A stretch of 35,966 nt of DNA from Actinomycetota bacterium (GTDB lineage Bacteria > Actinomycetota > Aquicultoria > Aquicultorales > Aquicultoraceae): the NCBI GenBank assembly GCA_014859275.1, contig JACUUO010000013.1, forward strand, positions 1-35,966, given 5' to 3'. A program made the position numbers and the translations under genes. The notes beneath the pieces were generated by a model. It saw only the letters and a list, made by a program, of their open reading frames with translations, searched no databases and was not told where the DNA came from. Positions within the stretch are counted from its first letter, which is position 1; every line of letters begins with the position of its first letter. Shown piece by piece: positions 1 to 8,180 of this stretch.

Positions 1-32
1 ACAGGGTCGCCCCTACATATATGTTTGATCAC
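1..32. repeat. Dispersed palindromic repeat, truncated by window edge
   Basis: Read on the minus strand, this stretch matches 26973-27013 on the plus strand almost base for base (TGATCAAACATATATGTAGG followed by GGGCG and ACCCTGT). The later copy carries 7 extra bases (ATGTAGG) and one extra G. The copy here runs off the window edge, so its second half is not visible. It abuts the 3' end of the cbiM gene and belongs to the small-hairpin repeat family described at 26955-27176. Confidence 0.7.
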
Positions 33-940
33 TAGCCTCCAGCCGAGCGTCGTCTAGTAATGATAGCAACACCGTAGCCGATCAAAACAGTCACTGATAT
101 CCCGATCAGGCTGGCGATACCCGTCGCAAGCCATCCGCTTTTTACTCCCGGCATCGCATAATCAGGGATAAGCGCGGTAAAAAGGCTGGTTCCTTTCTTG
201 ATAATGCCGAGGTCATATGCGGCTCTCTCCAACCCATCTGGAAGCGATGATGCAAGGGGAGAGAGAAATAGGGCGAGAAATGACACGACTCCAGCCAGCA
301 CTATAAGGCTTCGCCAATCAAGACCAGCGATATCGTTAACTAGATCCGATCTCACCCGGGTAACGTAGCCGATCGTTACCGCGGTGATTATACCCTCGCC
401 TATGCCTATGAGCAGGTGCCACCCGACCATGATGGGCATAGAGAGAGTAAGTGGTATGGTTCCTGAGGCCGACAGCTCAACTGCTACGGCAAGTGCTGCT
501 ATAACAGTCGAAACAAGGCCCGCGATAAAAGCCCCCGCAGGCATACTGAGGCGCCTTAAAAGGCCGTAAGCCCAATGTGCAGCCAGCGGTGCAATTATGG
601 CCAAATTTAGAATATTTGCTCCGAGTGCGGTTATGCCGCCATCGCCGAACAAAAGCGCTTGTACGCTTACAACCGAGAGCATAACCAGCATCGCCTTCCA
701 GGGACCGAGCAGTATCGCGGCGAGCGCACTACCAATGAAATGCCCGGATGTTCCGCCGGCCACCGGGAAATTAAGCATCTGGGCTGCAAAAATAAATGCG
801 GCTAAAACACCCATGAGGGGCGGGTCTTTTTCCTCTAGCTCACTGTTCGCTCTTCTTACGGCATAAGTGATTGCTATGCCTGAGGCTGCTGCGGCCGTAA
901 CCCATGTTTTAGTGTCTAAGAAACCATCTGGAATATGCAT
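32..940 (-). CDS. cbiM: CbiM/NikM-type metal ECF transporter component with C-terminal PDGLE domain
   Basis: Membrane-embedded substrate-binding component of an energy-coupling factor transporter for cobalt or nickel (302 aa). The N-terminus MHIPDGFLD is the family hallmark; the amino group and His2 form the metal site in characterised CbiM/NikM proteins. Seven or so hydrophobic segments follow, including the conserved SGHFIGSALAAILLGPW stretch. From about residue 232 comes a PDGLE-type extension (PDGLERAAYDLG) with a last membrane helix, the CbiN/NikN-like part, so M and N functions appear fused. A good AGGAGG site lies 9 bases before the ATG. The transmembrane CbiQ and ATPase CbiO partners would be expected downstream, outside the window. 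Nickel is more likely than cobalt because CooT is encoded just upstream; that is inference. Confidence 0.93.
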   Translation of the reverse strand: MHIPDGFLDTKTWVTAAAASGIAITYAVRRANSELEEKDPPLMGVLAAFIFAAQMLNFPVAGGTSGHFIGSALAAILLGPWKAMLVMLSVVSVQALLFGDGGITALGANILNLAIIAPLAAHWAYGLLRRLSMPAGAFIAGLVSTVIAALAVAVELSASGTIPLTLSMPIMVGWHLLIGIGEGIITAVTIGYVTRVRSDLVNDIAGLDWRSLIVLAGVVSFLALFLSPLASSLPDGLERAAYDLGIIKKGTSLFTALIPDYAMPGVKSGWLATGIASLIGISVTVLIGYGVAIITRRRSAGG

Positions 941-1033
941 TACTTATTCCTCCTGCTATCCGAATCCTTAGACAATTCGGTGTCTGGTTAGAGGTGGAGC
1001 GCAAATTGGTTGAAAGCTAGCTTCGATAAGCTG

Positions 1034-1276
1034 CTAGGCATCTGATATGTGAACGTGGCTGTGGTAGCGCAATTCCTCCATCGCCGATTCAAAGAGAGCG
1101 GTTACCTCGGCAGCTTTTGCCCCAGCCTCCTGTAATTTATTTGATAAATCATGCTCGTGCGCCGATTCGGCAAGTCTTGCCCACTGGTCGGCGTTACTCT
1201 TTAACAACCTGGAATACTCCGCTAGCTGGTGGACGGCCAATTTATAATCGGCGATATTTAATCCTGTCTGGCACAT
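1034..1276 (-). CDS. Small Met-Cys / His-rich hypothetical protein
   Basis: An 80-aa soluble protein I do not recognise. The start is well supported: GGAGGTGA sits 6 bases before the ATG. It begins Met-Cys-Gln-Thr, is largely helical and amphipathic (a likely short coiled coil around residues 10-70), has HEH near residue 40 and ends with HSHVH. It lies 93 bases upstream of cbiM on the same strand, so it is probably co-transcribed with the metal transporter. The N-terminal Cys2 resembles that of CooT, encoded nearby (MCQT versus MCET), and the histidines would suit Ni or Co binding. This role is an inference from context and composition only. Confidence 0.7.
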   Translation of the reverse strand: MCQTGLNIADYKLAVHQLAEYSRLLKSNADQWARLAESAHEHDLSNKLQEAGAKAAEVTALFESAMEELRYHSHVHISDA

Positions 1277-1293
1277 CTGATCTCACCTCCACA

Positions 1294-1318
1294 ACGGCCC
1301 GATAGATCGGGCAATTAC
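1294..1318 (-). repeat. 16-base palindrome, member of the hairpin repeat family
   Basis: GCCCGAT-AG-ATCGGGC (1297-1312) is a perfect 7-bp dyad. Read on the minus strand with its flank, CGTAATTGCCCGATCTATC matches 27111-27136 (CGTAGTTGCCCGATTTATC) with only two differences, so it is probably a dispersed repeat unit. It sits directly before the ribosome site of the 80-aa gene and could also act as an operator; the repeat explanation is better supported. Confidence 0.6.
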
Positions 1319-1351
1319 GTTTAAATTAGTGGCCAATGAACTGGCCAACTA

Positions 1352-1404
1352 CAAAAAAAGAAAGCCACGAACCTGCGGGGTTCGTCCCGCCGGACCTTCG
1401 TGGC
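1352..1404 (-). terminator. Rho-independent terminator after the CooT operon
   Basis: A long hairpin: GCCACGAA (1364-1371) pairs with TTCGTGGC (1397-1404), with an inner GCGGG/CCCGC stem. Read on the minus strand it is followed by TTTCTTTTTTTG. It ends transcripts coming from the trx-cooT operon and separates them from the 80-aa gene and cbiM. The plus side also has TAATTTTT after the stem, so it may work both ways. Confidence 0.8.
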
Positions 1405-1501
1405 CTAATTTTTAAATATTCGCTTTGCAGGCAATTATAACAGATTTAGTCCTTGGCGTATATAGACAGTCCATTATACAGAAGCTGAATAGATCGATTA
1501 A

Positions 1502-1693
1502 CTACTCCTTAGGAGTAAGGATTACCATGTGGTCGAGGAGTTTTAACTCCTTAAATTCGGCTTTAACCTGCTTCTGCTCACCAAAAAGATCAACAAGCAG
1601 TAATTTATCGCCCATCGGTGTAATCGATATGACATCTCTCATGAAAACTTGCTGCTCGCCGTCTTTATCTATGATTACGCTAGTTTCGCACAC
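1502..1693 (-). CDS. cooT: CooT family nickel-binding protein
   Basis: A 63-aa protein with the CooT (PF10133) pattern: MCE at the N-terminus, a D-G-E turn, M-x-D-V-x-x-I-x-P-x-G-D-K-L-L-L, then DLFGE. CooT is a small beta-barrel protein linked to nickel insertion into carbon monoxide dehydrogenase, and Cys2 is implicated in Ni binding in the characterised homologue. The start is GTG with GGGGAGG about 9 bases upstream. The gene overlaps the end of the DUF3842 gene by 14 bases, which suggests translational coupling. No CO dehydrogenase gene lies in the window, so the client enzyme is unknown here. Confidence 0.88.
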   Translation of the reverse strand: MCETSVIIDKDGEQQVFMRDVISITPMGDKLLLVDLFGEQKQVKAEFKELKLLDHMVILTPKE

Positions 1694-2138
1694 TCTCTCT
1701 TACCTCCCCAGCTTGACCAATTTTATTTTCGGAAAGCTCGGCTTTTACCAGCCTGATGGTCTCATCCATCAGATGTGGCAAGGGAAGGTTATTTGTTCCT
1801 ACCAGATCGATATGAGGCTGGCTCATGGGCAGGAGTATCTTCTTGGCCTTCGATAGTGACAGGTACTCCGCCATGACGAGGGTGAGCTCACCCATGAAAG
1901 AGTTAGGGACCATGATTGATACAGGTCCAATAATAATGTCCGCCTCCGGTACGGTTACCCTAAACGCATTTTCGCCGCTTGCACCACGGTTGGCCCCGGC
2001 TCTCATCATGTTGCTCACAGCTATTGCATTTGTCCCGAGCACCAGTATCTCTACTTTTTCAGATAGGTTTTTCCGTAGCCGGGCGACAATCTGTTGCCCA
2101 ATACTTCCGCCTGCCCCATCTACCACTAAAATTTTCAC
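1680..2138 (-). CDS. DUF3842 family protein
   Basis: A 152-aa protein with a Rossmann-like nucleotide-binding start (ILVVDGAGGSIGQQIV, residues 3-18), then LGTNAIAVSNMMRAGANRGA and DIIIGPVSIMVPNSFMGELT, both typical of DUF3842 (PF12953). The biochemical role of the family is not established. It starts at GTG, one base after the trxA stop codon, and overlaps cooT at its end, so trxB-trxA-DUF3842-cooT reads as one operon. DUF3842 next to CooT is, from memory, a recurring arrangement in anaerobic Firmicutes, which hints at a joint role in metal or cofactor handling. Confidence 0.88.
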   Translation of the reverse strand: MKILVVDGAGGSIGQQIVARLRKNLSEKVEILVLGTNAIAVSNMMRAGANRGASGENAFRVTVPEADIIIGPVSIMVPNSFMGELTLVMAEYLSLSKAKKILLPMSQPHIDLVGTNNLPLPHLMDETIRLVKAELSENKIGQAGEVRESVRN

Positions 2139-2139
2139 G

Positions 2140-2472
2140 TTATTTTCCGAGCCATTCCGATAGCTCCATTACAAACCTCTCCCTAGGCATTGCGCCCACG
2201 AACATCTTTTTTACATTGCCTTTTTCAAATACAGCGAAGGTCGGAATGCTCATTACCCGGTACTCTCCCGCGATGCGCGGGTTGTCATCGACGTTTATTT
2301 TAATAAACTTTACCTTATCGGAATGCTCACTGGCAAGCTCATCGACGATGGGGGCGGCAACCCTACATGGTCCACACCAGGGGGCCCAGAAATCGACTAA
2401 AACGGGCTTATCTGAATTGATAACCTCTGCATCCCAAGACTGCTCGTTCACCTCAAGAACATTTGTGCCCAT
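2140..2472 (-). CDS. trxA: Thioredoxin
   Basis: A 110-aa thioredoxin with the redox motif WCGPC at residues 32-36 (cysteines 33 and 36) and the cis-proline loop SIPTF. It reduces disulfides of cytosolic client proteins and is itself reduced by TrxB. The reading frame is open further upstream into trxB (131 codons), but the ATG at 2472 has GGGAGA 4-9 bases upstream and gives the usual family length, so I chose it. The gene follows trxB by 13 bases and is followed by the DUF3842 gene after one base. Confidence 0.95.
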   Translation of the reverse strand: MGTNVLEVNEQSWDAEVINSDKPVLVDFWAPWCGPCRVAAPIVDELASEHSDKVKFIKINVDDNPRIAGEYRVMSIPTFAVFEKGNVKKMFVGAMPRERFVMELSEWLGK

Positions 2473-2485
2473 ACCATCTCCCTTT

Positions 2486-3409
2486 CTAATGCTGACTTTC
2501 AATATATGTTTCTGCAGAAATAGCGGCAAGCGCACCCTCTGCGGCTGCCCATACCACCTGCTTTAATCTATTTCTCCTGACATCTCCGGCGGCAAAAACT
2601 CCGGGAACCGATGCCATAAGCGCGTCATCGGTGATAATGTAGCCCTGATCATCAAGATCTATCTTTCTATCAAATAGTTCGGTATTGGGAAGGTTGCCAA
2701 CAAAGACAAATATGCCATCGACAGGGACTTCCTTCTCCTCACTAGTCTTAACATTCCTGATTGTCACCTTAGATACGACCGCATCTCCGGATATAGACGC
2801 GAGGATTGTATCAAGCAGAAAATCGATTTTCTCATTTTTAAAGGCTCTTTCCTGGACGATCTTTTCCGCTCGCAGCTTGTCCCTTCTGTGGACTATGGTT
2901 ACTGAGCTCGCAAATTTTGTCAAATATACTGCCTCTTCAATGGCCGAGTTCCCTCCACCAACGACCATCACTCTTTTATCCCTGAAGAAGGGGCCATCGC
3001 ATGTTGCACAGTAAGATATACCACGGCCCGTGAACTTGGCTGCACCGGGCACATCTAGCTTGCTCGGGCGCACACCGCTCGCGATGATCACGGCCTTGGC
3101 GCTATACTCACCGTCTGAGGTAACGACATTCTTCTCTGCCCCTTCAAAATCAACTGAGGTAACTTCGGTCGTATCAATCTCGAGCCCGAACCTCTGGGCT
3201 TGTTCACGCATCTTATCGGTAAGCTCAAACCCAGAGATTCCATCCGGGAAGCCGGGATAGTTTTCGATCAAATCAGTAATAGATGCCTGCCCACCGACAA
3301 GCTCTTTTTCAAAAAGTTTTACCTTAAGCCTGGAGCGGGCAGCATAAAGACCGGCGGATAATCCAGCTGGACCACCTCCGATAATCAATACATCGTATTC
3401 TTTGCCCAA
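2486..3409 (-). CDS. trxB: Thioredoxin-disulfide reductase
   Basis: A 307-aa flavoprotein that passes electrons from NADPH through FAD to thioredoxin. Visible motifs: FAD site GGGPAGLSAG near residue 11, redox pair CATC at residues 134-137, NADPH site GGGNSAIEEA near 151, HRRD near 175, and the second FAD motif GVFAAGDVR near the C-terminus. It starts at TTG (3407-3409) with AGGTAG/AGGG upstream; no nearer ATG fits the N-terminal FAD motif. It leads the trxB-trxA-DUF3842-cooT operon. The PIN-TM-TPR gene ends 58 bases upstream on the same strand and may be co-transcribed. Confidence 0.95.
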   Translation of the reverse strand: MGKEYDVLIIGGGPAGLSAGLYAARSRLKVKLFEKELVGGQASITDLIENYPGFPDGISGFELTDKMREQAQRFGLEIDTTEVTSVDFEGAEKNVVTSDGEYSAKAVIIASGVRPSKLDVPGAAKFTGRGISYCATCDGPFFRDKRVMVVGGGNSAIEEAVYLTKFASSVTIVHRRDKLRAEKIVQERAFKNEKIDFLLDTILASISGDAVVSKVTIRNVKTSEEKEVPVDGIFVFVGNLPNTELFDRKIDLDDQGYIITDDALMASVPGVFAAGDVRRNRLKQVVWAAAEGALAAISAETYIESQH

Positions 3410-3467
3410 CCCTACTACCTGCCTTTCATGCGAGCTTTGTTCTTGTATGCTTTACTACGTTTGCGCT

Positions 3468-4643
3468 TTATTGTGCTTGTGGTTTATCTCCATGTGCCTC
3501 AAGCTGAGCGTCTATCTGGCTTATATAATCCCTGGCCTGCAGCGCAAGCCTACTTCCAGCAGGTTTTGCCTCTGTTAGCTCGACCACCTTATTGAAGTAT
3601 TCCTTAGCCTTTGTTAGATTCTTGAAGTATTCCTTAGTATTTGATGGATCATTCATTTTTATAACGCCCAGGTTATAATAGGCCTGATAGTAATCTTTAT
3701 CGTCTTTTATCACCCTTTCAAGCTCGCTTACGGCTAGATCGTTCATCCCCAGATAGTAATACTCCATCGCCAAATCATTCCTCACGCTCGAATTGTTCGG
3801 TTCAATTTCAAGTGCTCTCTTATAATACTTTAATGCTTCCTTATGATATTCTGGCTTCGTGGTTACTTTGCCCAGGTTGTAGTAGGCATTGCCGATGCCT
3901 ACAAGCGAGCCCATGTCTTTTGGACGCTTCTTGAGAATGGTCTCATAGGTATCTATCTGCGCTTTGAGCGCATTAACGTCGCTCTGGTATCTCTCCCACT
4001 GTTTAACTAAACTGGGCGGTCCTTCTTCAGGTATGATAGGTGATTGCCGTAGCCCTAAATGGTTGGCTATCTGCGGGAAGAATGCTATAAGGGCGATAAC
4101 GGCAGCGACACCGGCGGCTGTCCAGACCGCTCTCTTTTGGGCTTTCAACTTGAAGAGCGCTCTTTTAATCCCGCTATAGGCAAATTCCTCGCCCGGGTGC
4201 TCCACCTTAATGCCAAGGGTCTGTGCCTTTAGGAGCATGTTTAAATCGTTTGTTACTATAGTAACCGGACGCCCACTGTCTTCTTGCTTAATATAATAGA
4301 CGATCGAGAGTATCCGGTCGTCGGAGTTCTTGCTTCCGGATAATACTGGCGCTCCTTTAGCCGGATCAAAATTCATAACCCGAACGATTGAATTTTTGCC
4401 GAACGATACACCATCGGTAAGCCTGCCGTTTTCGGAGAGCTCGAAGAGTATCCTCGATATTTCACGACTGCGGTATCTGAGCTCACGGTCAGCTCGCGAC
4501 GTCTTGACCTTATCAAGTTCGCCGAGCACAATATCGGGGATAATAACGTCCGCGTCCGGAAATGCATAAATAGCCCTTGGGTTGTAGAGCAGCACGTTTG
4601 TATCTAACACATATACCGGTCGCCTCTTTTTTATTTTCGACAT
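3468..4643 (-). CDS. Membrane-anchored PIN-domain protein with TPR repeats
   Basis: A 391-aa protein with three parts. Residues 8-150 form a PIN-like nuclease domain of the PhoH-associated type: VLDTNVLLYNP (Asp14), GELD (Glu42), NSDDRIL (Asp108/109) and VTNDLNML (Asp133) supply the expected acidic metal ligands. A basic stretch (KLKAQKR) leads into one membrane helix at about 173-190. Residues 205-375 carry roughly three TPR units (for example YYNLG...ALKYYKRALEIEPNN). If the positive-inside rule holds, the PIN domain is cytosolic and the TPRs lie outside. I know no characterised protein with this order; the domain calls are firm, the role is unknown. A TATAAT lies 9 bases before the ATG and no ribosome site is seen. 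Confidence 0.82.
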   Translation of the reverse strand: MSKIKKRRPVYVLDTNVLLYNPRAIYAFPDADVIIPDIVLGELDKVKTSRADRELRYRSREISRILFELSENGRLTDGVSFGKNSIVRVMNFDPAKGAPVLSGSKNSDDRILSIVYYIKQEDSGRPVTIVTNDLNMLLKAQTLGIKVEHPGEEFAYSGIKRALFKLKAQKRAVWTAAGVAAVIALIAFFPQIANHLGLRQSPIIPEEGPPSLVKQWERYQSDVNALKAQIDTYETILKKRPKDMGSLVGIGNAYYNLGKVTTKPEYHKEALKYYKRALEIEPNNSSVRNDLAMEYYYLGMNDLAVSELERVIKDDKDYYQAYYNLGVIKMNDPSNTKEYFKNLTKAKEYFNKVVELTEAKPAGSRLALQARDYISQIDAQLEAHGDKPQAQ

Positions 4644-4652
4644 AGTATCTGT

Positions 4653-4658
4653 ATTATA
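4653..4658 (-). promoter_or_regulatory. Possible -10 box for a leaderless mRNA of the PIN-TPR gene
   Basis: TATAAT on the minus strand ends 9 bases before the ATG at 4643, so a transcript from it would begin almost at the start codon. No Shine-Dalgarno sequence is present between them. The -35 region (TACCAG with a 17-base spacer) is poor, so this is a weak call. Confidence 0.35.
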
Positions 4659-4736
4659 AACTTTCTGGCATTCGACTGGTAGTGATTTAGTGAAAACGGC
4701 TGACTACAAGCAAAAATCAGTTCCGTCATCAAGCGC

Positions 4737-5120
4737 TTAATTAAGGCTACTTTTTGCGGTGGCTTTACCGGACAGATAGGGTTTAAAGAATTCTATGTGT
4801 TGAGCGATCAATGTCTTCTTGGGGCTGGTTTCAATTTCTATTACAACAACCCCCTTATCAATTCTAAAATCAGTTAGGTTGCACTGCCTCTCCTGGCAAA
4901 GCTTTTCAGCAATCGCTCGAGGGGTGTTTTTATTTCTATCTGATGACCTGAAATCAGCAGCGATATCGCCTGCAATTGATTGAGCGAGTTTATCTGCCCG
5001 CCAATAATTTATAGCGACAACGGCGATATCATTGACTATCAGACCGAGGATAACGAAGAGCAATATGACTATTACGAGGGTCCTAGAATGTTCCCTCACT
5101 CTTACCACACCTTTAAACAC
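4737..5120 (-). CDS. Single-pass membrane protein, hypothetical
   Basis: A 127-aa protein I do not recognise. A short basic N-terminus (KGVVRVREHSR) is followed by a strongly hydrophobic helix at about residues 14-37, then a soluble domain of about 85 aa with two cysteines (CQERQC, about residues 74-79) and a beta-rich end (VVVIEIETSP). The layout recalls TadE-like or other pseudopilin-type proteins, but no motif supports that firmly. The start is GTG with only a weak upstream GGGCTAG. It is divergent from lon and lies 93 bases upstream of the PIN-TPR gene on the same strand. Confidence 0.6.
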   Translation of the reverse strand: MFKGVVRVREHSRTLVIVILLFVILGLIVNDIAVVAINYWRADKLAQSIAGDIAADFRSSDRNKNTPRAIAEKLCQERQCNLTDFRIDKGVVVIEIETSPKKTLIAQHIEFFKPYLSGKATAKSSLN

Positions 5121-5348
5121 CGGCGACTAGCCCAAATTGACCAAACCTGGTACATTTATTATCGTCAGCAACAATCAGGTTCTTTAGTTGTCATGCAAAT
5201 TTAATGGGCAGCCGGTACCGAGTCAAGGCAGGTTGCACGTTATCCGATAATTCTTAAAGCGATTAAGCTTAGGTAACGAGTTGTTCGAGATTAATCTGGA
5301 GCAAGACCGATATAGGTAGCTACGGAAACAATATCAAAGGAGCTGCAA

Positions 5349-7724
5349 ATGTACGAGATGGATAAAGACGAAATCATCGTACCCGAAGAATTACCGCTTA
5401 TCCCTTTAAGGGATATGATCATCTTCCCAAATCTTGTGGTTCCTCTCTTTGTTGGAAGGGAGAGGTCGATTAATGCTCTGGAAGCTGCTATGAAGGAGGA
5501 GCACATAGTTGCTCTGGTAACCCAGAAGGCTGCAGAGTTACAGGAGCCCGAAATTGATGATCTTTACCGGCTTGGGACTGCGGCGACCATCATGCAGGAG
5601 TTAAAAATTCCCGACGGGACGGCAAAAGCACTTGTCGAAGGCCTATCCCGCATTGAGATTATTGAGTTTACCCAGACAACACCATATTTCCGGGCCAGGA
5701 TTAGAGTGCTTCCCGAGCAAGAGGAGAAGGATATAGAAGTTGAGGCTCTCATGCGTAATCTGGTTGCGCAATTCGAGCGCGCTGCAAGTCTTGGAAAGCC
5801 TATCCCGCAGGAAGTTCTTCTTGCGACGGCGAATATAGATGAGCCAAGCAGACTTGCAGATTTCATAGCGTTTCACCTTAACCTTAAAATCGATGAAAAA
5901 CAGCAAATAATTGAAGCAGTTAACGCCCGCGACAGGCTTGAGAGGGTAAGCTTGTTTTTAAGCCGGGAGCTAGAGATACTAGAGATTGGAAGTAAAATAC
6001 AATCAAGGGTTAAGGAACAGCTTACCAAAACGCAGAAGGAATACTTCCTAAGAGAACAACTCAAGGCGATTCAGCAGGAGCTGGGCGCAAGCGATGAGCA
6101 GGCATCCGAAATTGAGGAATTAAGAAGGAAAATTAAGTCAGCGAAAATGCCGAGGCAGGTAAATGAGAAGGCGCTCAAGGAACTTGAGAGATTGGCGAAG
6201 ATACCATCAGCCGCCGCCGAATCGGCGGTTATCAGGACCTACCTGGATTGGCTAATTGGGGTTCCATGGCAGAAAAAGAGTAAACAGAAGCTCGATCTCA
6301 AAGAGGCCGCGAACATACTTGATGAGGACCATTACGGTCTTGATCAAGTTAAGAAAAGGGTGCTCGAGTATCTAGCCGTCCATCAGCTCACCGAGAAGAT
6401 GAAGGGCCCAATTTTGTGCTTCGTTGGCCCTCCAGGAACAGGAAAGACATCGATTGGGAAATCAATAGCCCGCTCCCTGGGAAGAAAGTTCGTGAGGATA
6501 TCCCTGGGCGGGGTTCATGACGAAGCTGAGATTCGCGGGCACAGGCGCACCTATGTTGGGGCACTTCCGGGCCGCATTATCCAGGCGATACATCAGGCGG
6601 GCACGAAAAACCCCGTCTTTATGCTTGATGAGATCGATAAAGTCGGTACCGATTTTAGGGGCGATCCGACCGCAGCACTTCTTGAAGTGCTTGATCCAGA
6701 GCAGAATTTTGCGTTCAGCGATCACTACCTTGAGGTCCCCTTTGACCTATCGGATGTCATTTTCATTACGACGGCAAACCTGCTTGAGACTACACCTCCT
6801 GCACTAAGGGACCGTATGGAGGTTATTCCATATGTTGGCTACACAGAAGAGGAGAAGGTTCAAATCGCGACCAAGCACCTCATCCCGAAGCAGATTGAAT
6901 CGCATGGGTTAAATGGTAAACACCTATTAATTGAAGAAGGGGCGCTAAGAAAGATCATCCGCGAGTATACGAGGGAAGCTGGCGTCCGTGATCTTGAAAG
7001 AAAAATTGCCAGCATCTGCAGGCAAGTCGCACGAAAGGTCGTCGAGGGTGAGAAAAAGCGCCTTAAGATAACGAGCGAGAATATTCACAATTATCTCGGC
7101 CCCAGGCAGTTCCGTTATGGATTAGCTGAAGAGGCTGATGAGATAGGCGTTGCCACTGGGCTTGCTTGGACCGAGGCTGGCGGCGATGTGCTCTCCGTGG
7201 AGACGACAATACTTGCTGGAAAGGGAGAGCTAACGCTAACCGGTCACCTGGGTGAGGTCATGCGTGAATCCGCCCAGGCTGCCGTAAGCTACATCAGATC
7301 GCGCGCCGAGATGCTTAAAATAGATAAGCACTTCTATAGCGAATACGATATCCATATCCATGTGCCCAGTGGAGCGATCCCCAAAGATGGGCCATCGGCG
7401 GGTATAACGATAGCGACATCGCTAGCATCCACACTTACTAAGCGCCCGGTAAAGAGGGAAATGGCTATGACCGGGGAGATTACCCTCAGAGGCCGCGTGC
7501 TTCCAGTAGGGGGTATAAAGGAGAAAATCCTTGCAGCTCACCGTGCGGGCATTAAAGGAATCATCGTGCCGATGGAGAACGAGAAGGATATCGAGCTTGT
7601 TCCCAAGGAAGTAAAAGAAGAGCTCAAGTTCTTCTTTGTCGATCATATGGATGAGGTTCTGGAGCTTGCGCTTACGCCCGAAAAACCTGTGAAACGTGCG
7701 CGGGAATTGACGGTAAAAGCTTAG
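5349..7724 (+). CDS. lon: ATP-dependent Lon protease
   Basis: A 791-aa LonA-type protease that unfolds and degrades damaged and regulatory proteins in the cytosol. In order: N-terminal substrate domain ([20 protein letters not shown] near residue 13), a coiled-coil region, and an AAA+ module with Walker [10 protein letters not shown] (about 360-368) and Walker [10 protein letters not shown] (about 423). The C-terminal serine protease domain has the Ser-Lys dyad at Ser683 (GPSAG) and Lys726 (GGIKEK). Length and all catalytic motifs are normal. AAAGGAG stands 6 bases before the ATG. The gene stands alone and is followed by a small RNA unit rather than another gene. Confidence 0.97.
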   Translation: MYEMDKDEIIVPEELPLIPLRDMIIFPNLVVPLFVGRERSINALEAAMKEEHIVALVTQKAAELQEPEIDDLYRLGTAATIMQELKIPDGTAKALVEGLSRIEIIEFTQTTPYFRARIRVLPEQEEKDIEVEALMRNLVAQFERAASLGKPIPQEVLLATANIDEPSRLADFIAFHLNLKIDEKQQIIEAVNARDRLERVSLFLSRELEILEIGSKIQSRVKEQLTKTQKEYFLREQLKAIQQELGASDEQASEIEELRRKIKSAKMPRQVNEKALKELERLAKIPSAAAESAVIRTYLDWLIGVPWQKKSKQKLDLKEAANILDEDHYGLDQVKKRVLEYLAVHQLTEKMKGPILCFVGPPGTGKTSIGKSIARSLGRKFVRISLGGVHDEAEIRGHRRTYVGALPGRIIQAIHQAGTKNPVFMLDEIDKVGTDFRGDPTAALLEVLDPEQNFAFSDHYLEVPFDLSDVIFITTANLLETTPPALRDRMEVIPYVGYTEEEKVQIATKHLIPKQIESHGLNGKHLLIEEGALRKIIREYTREAGVRDLERKIASICRQVARKVVEGEKKRLKITSENIHNYLGPRQFRYGLAEEADEIGVATGLAWTEAGGDVLSVETTILAGKGELTLTGHLGEVMRESAQAAVSYIRSRAEMLKIDKHFYSEYDIHIHVPSGAIPKDGPSAGITIATSLASTLTKRPVKREMAMTGEITLRGRVLPVGGIKEKILAAHRAGIKGIIVPMENEKDIELVPKEVKEELKFFFVDHMDEVLELALTPEKPVKRARELTVKA

Positions 7725-7743
7725 TAAAGCTAGTAATAATTAT

Positions 7744-7772
7744 TTGATAAGTAACCGCTCATGTTGTATGAT
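7744..7772 (+). promoter_or_regulatory. Strong sigma-70-type promoter of the small RNA
   Basis: TTGATA (7744-7749), a 17-base spacer, then TATGAT (7767-7772). Both boxes match the consensus at five of six positions and the spacing is ideal. The expected start site is about 7779-7781. It lies 20 bases after the lon stop codon with no protein gene directly downstream. Confidence 0.7.
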
Positions 7773-7778
7773 TAGGCC

Positions 7779-7921
7779 ATAGAGCATGATTTAAGGCTCA
7801 GGATTGGCTGCCACGTCATGGGTAGATATCTAACTTTACTAGGGAGTATCCTGATTAAGCAGGAGGATCCATAAAGATCCCCTTGTGGGGATAAACATTA
7901 CCCATAATCCTGAGCCTTTTT
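7779..7921 (+). ncRNA. Structured small RNA, unassigned, with its own promoter and terminator
   Basis: About 140 bases. A perfect 13-bp closing helix pairs AAGGCTCAGGATT (7793-7805) with AATCCTGAGCCTT (7906-7918) and ends in TTTTT. Stacked inside it, ATGGGTA (7818-7824) pairs with TACCCAT (7899-7905), leaving a 12-base bulge on the 5' side only. The inner part offers GGATC/GATCC and CCCC/GGGG hairpins. The strong promoter just upstream and the U-tract at the end make an independent RNA gene likely. It lacks the SRP RNA tetraloop motif and is shorter than usual 6S RNA, so I give no family. Confidence 0.6.
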
Positions 7922-8180
7922 CTATTATTAGTTACCGGTTGTTAATGCTCGGTAAATTCACTAATGGCTGATCGCTGATAGGCCAATTAATCCAACATCA
8001 ACTCATAGGGGTGTTAGCGCTATCCTAAAACCTACGACAACCTGCAGCACCAGCATACGCGTGTGTTCCAAATATCTCCAGTTTAAAAATTTGCTCCAAC
8101 CGTTTATAGTATAATGTGTGGCAAATCTCTATTAACTACTGCTTGCAGCTAGCTTTTAGCCGTCTTTGAGCGAGGTAATA

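Noticed and set aside
1352-1404. Hairpin near the metal genes as a NiCo or other metal riboswitch
   Set aside because: It is one long stem with a T-run and lacks the multi-helix conserved core of such aptamers; a terminator explains it.
1979-2566. 195-codon plus-strand frame over trxA and DUF3842
   Set aside because: Antisense to three well-supported genes, with no ribosome site or family pattern.
7779-7921. The small RNA as SRP RNA, tmRNA or 6S RNA
   Set aside because: No GGAA-tetraloop SRP motif, no tRNA-like ends for tmRNA, and it is shorter than usual 6S with an asymmetric bulge; left unassigned.
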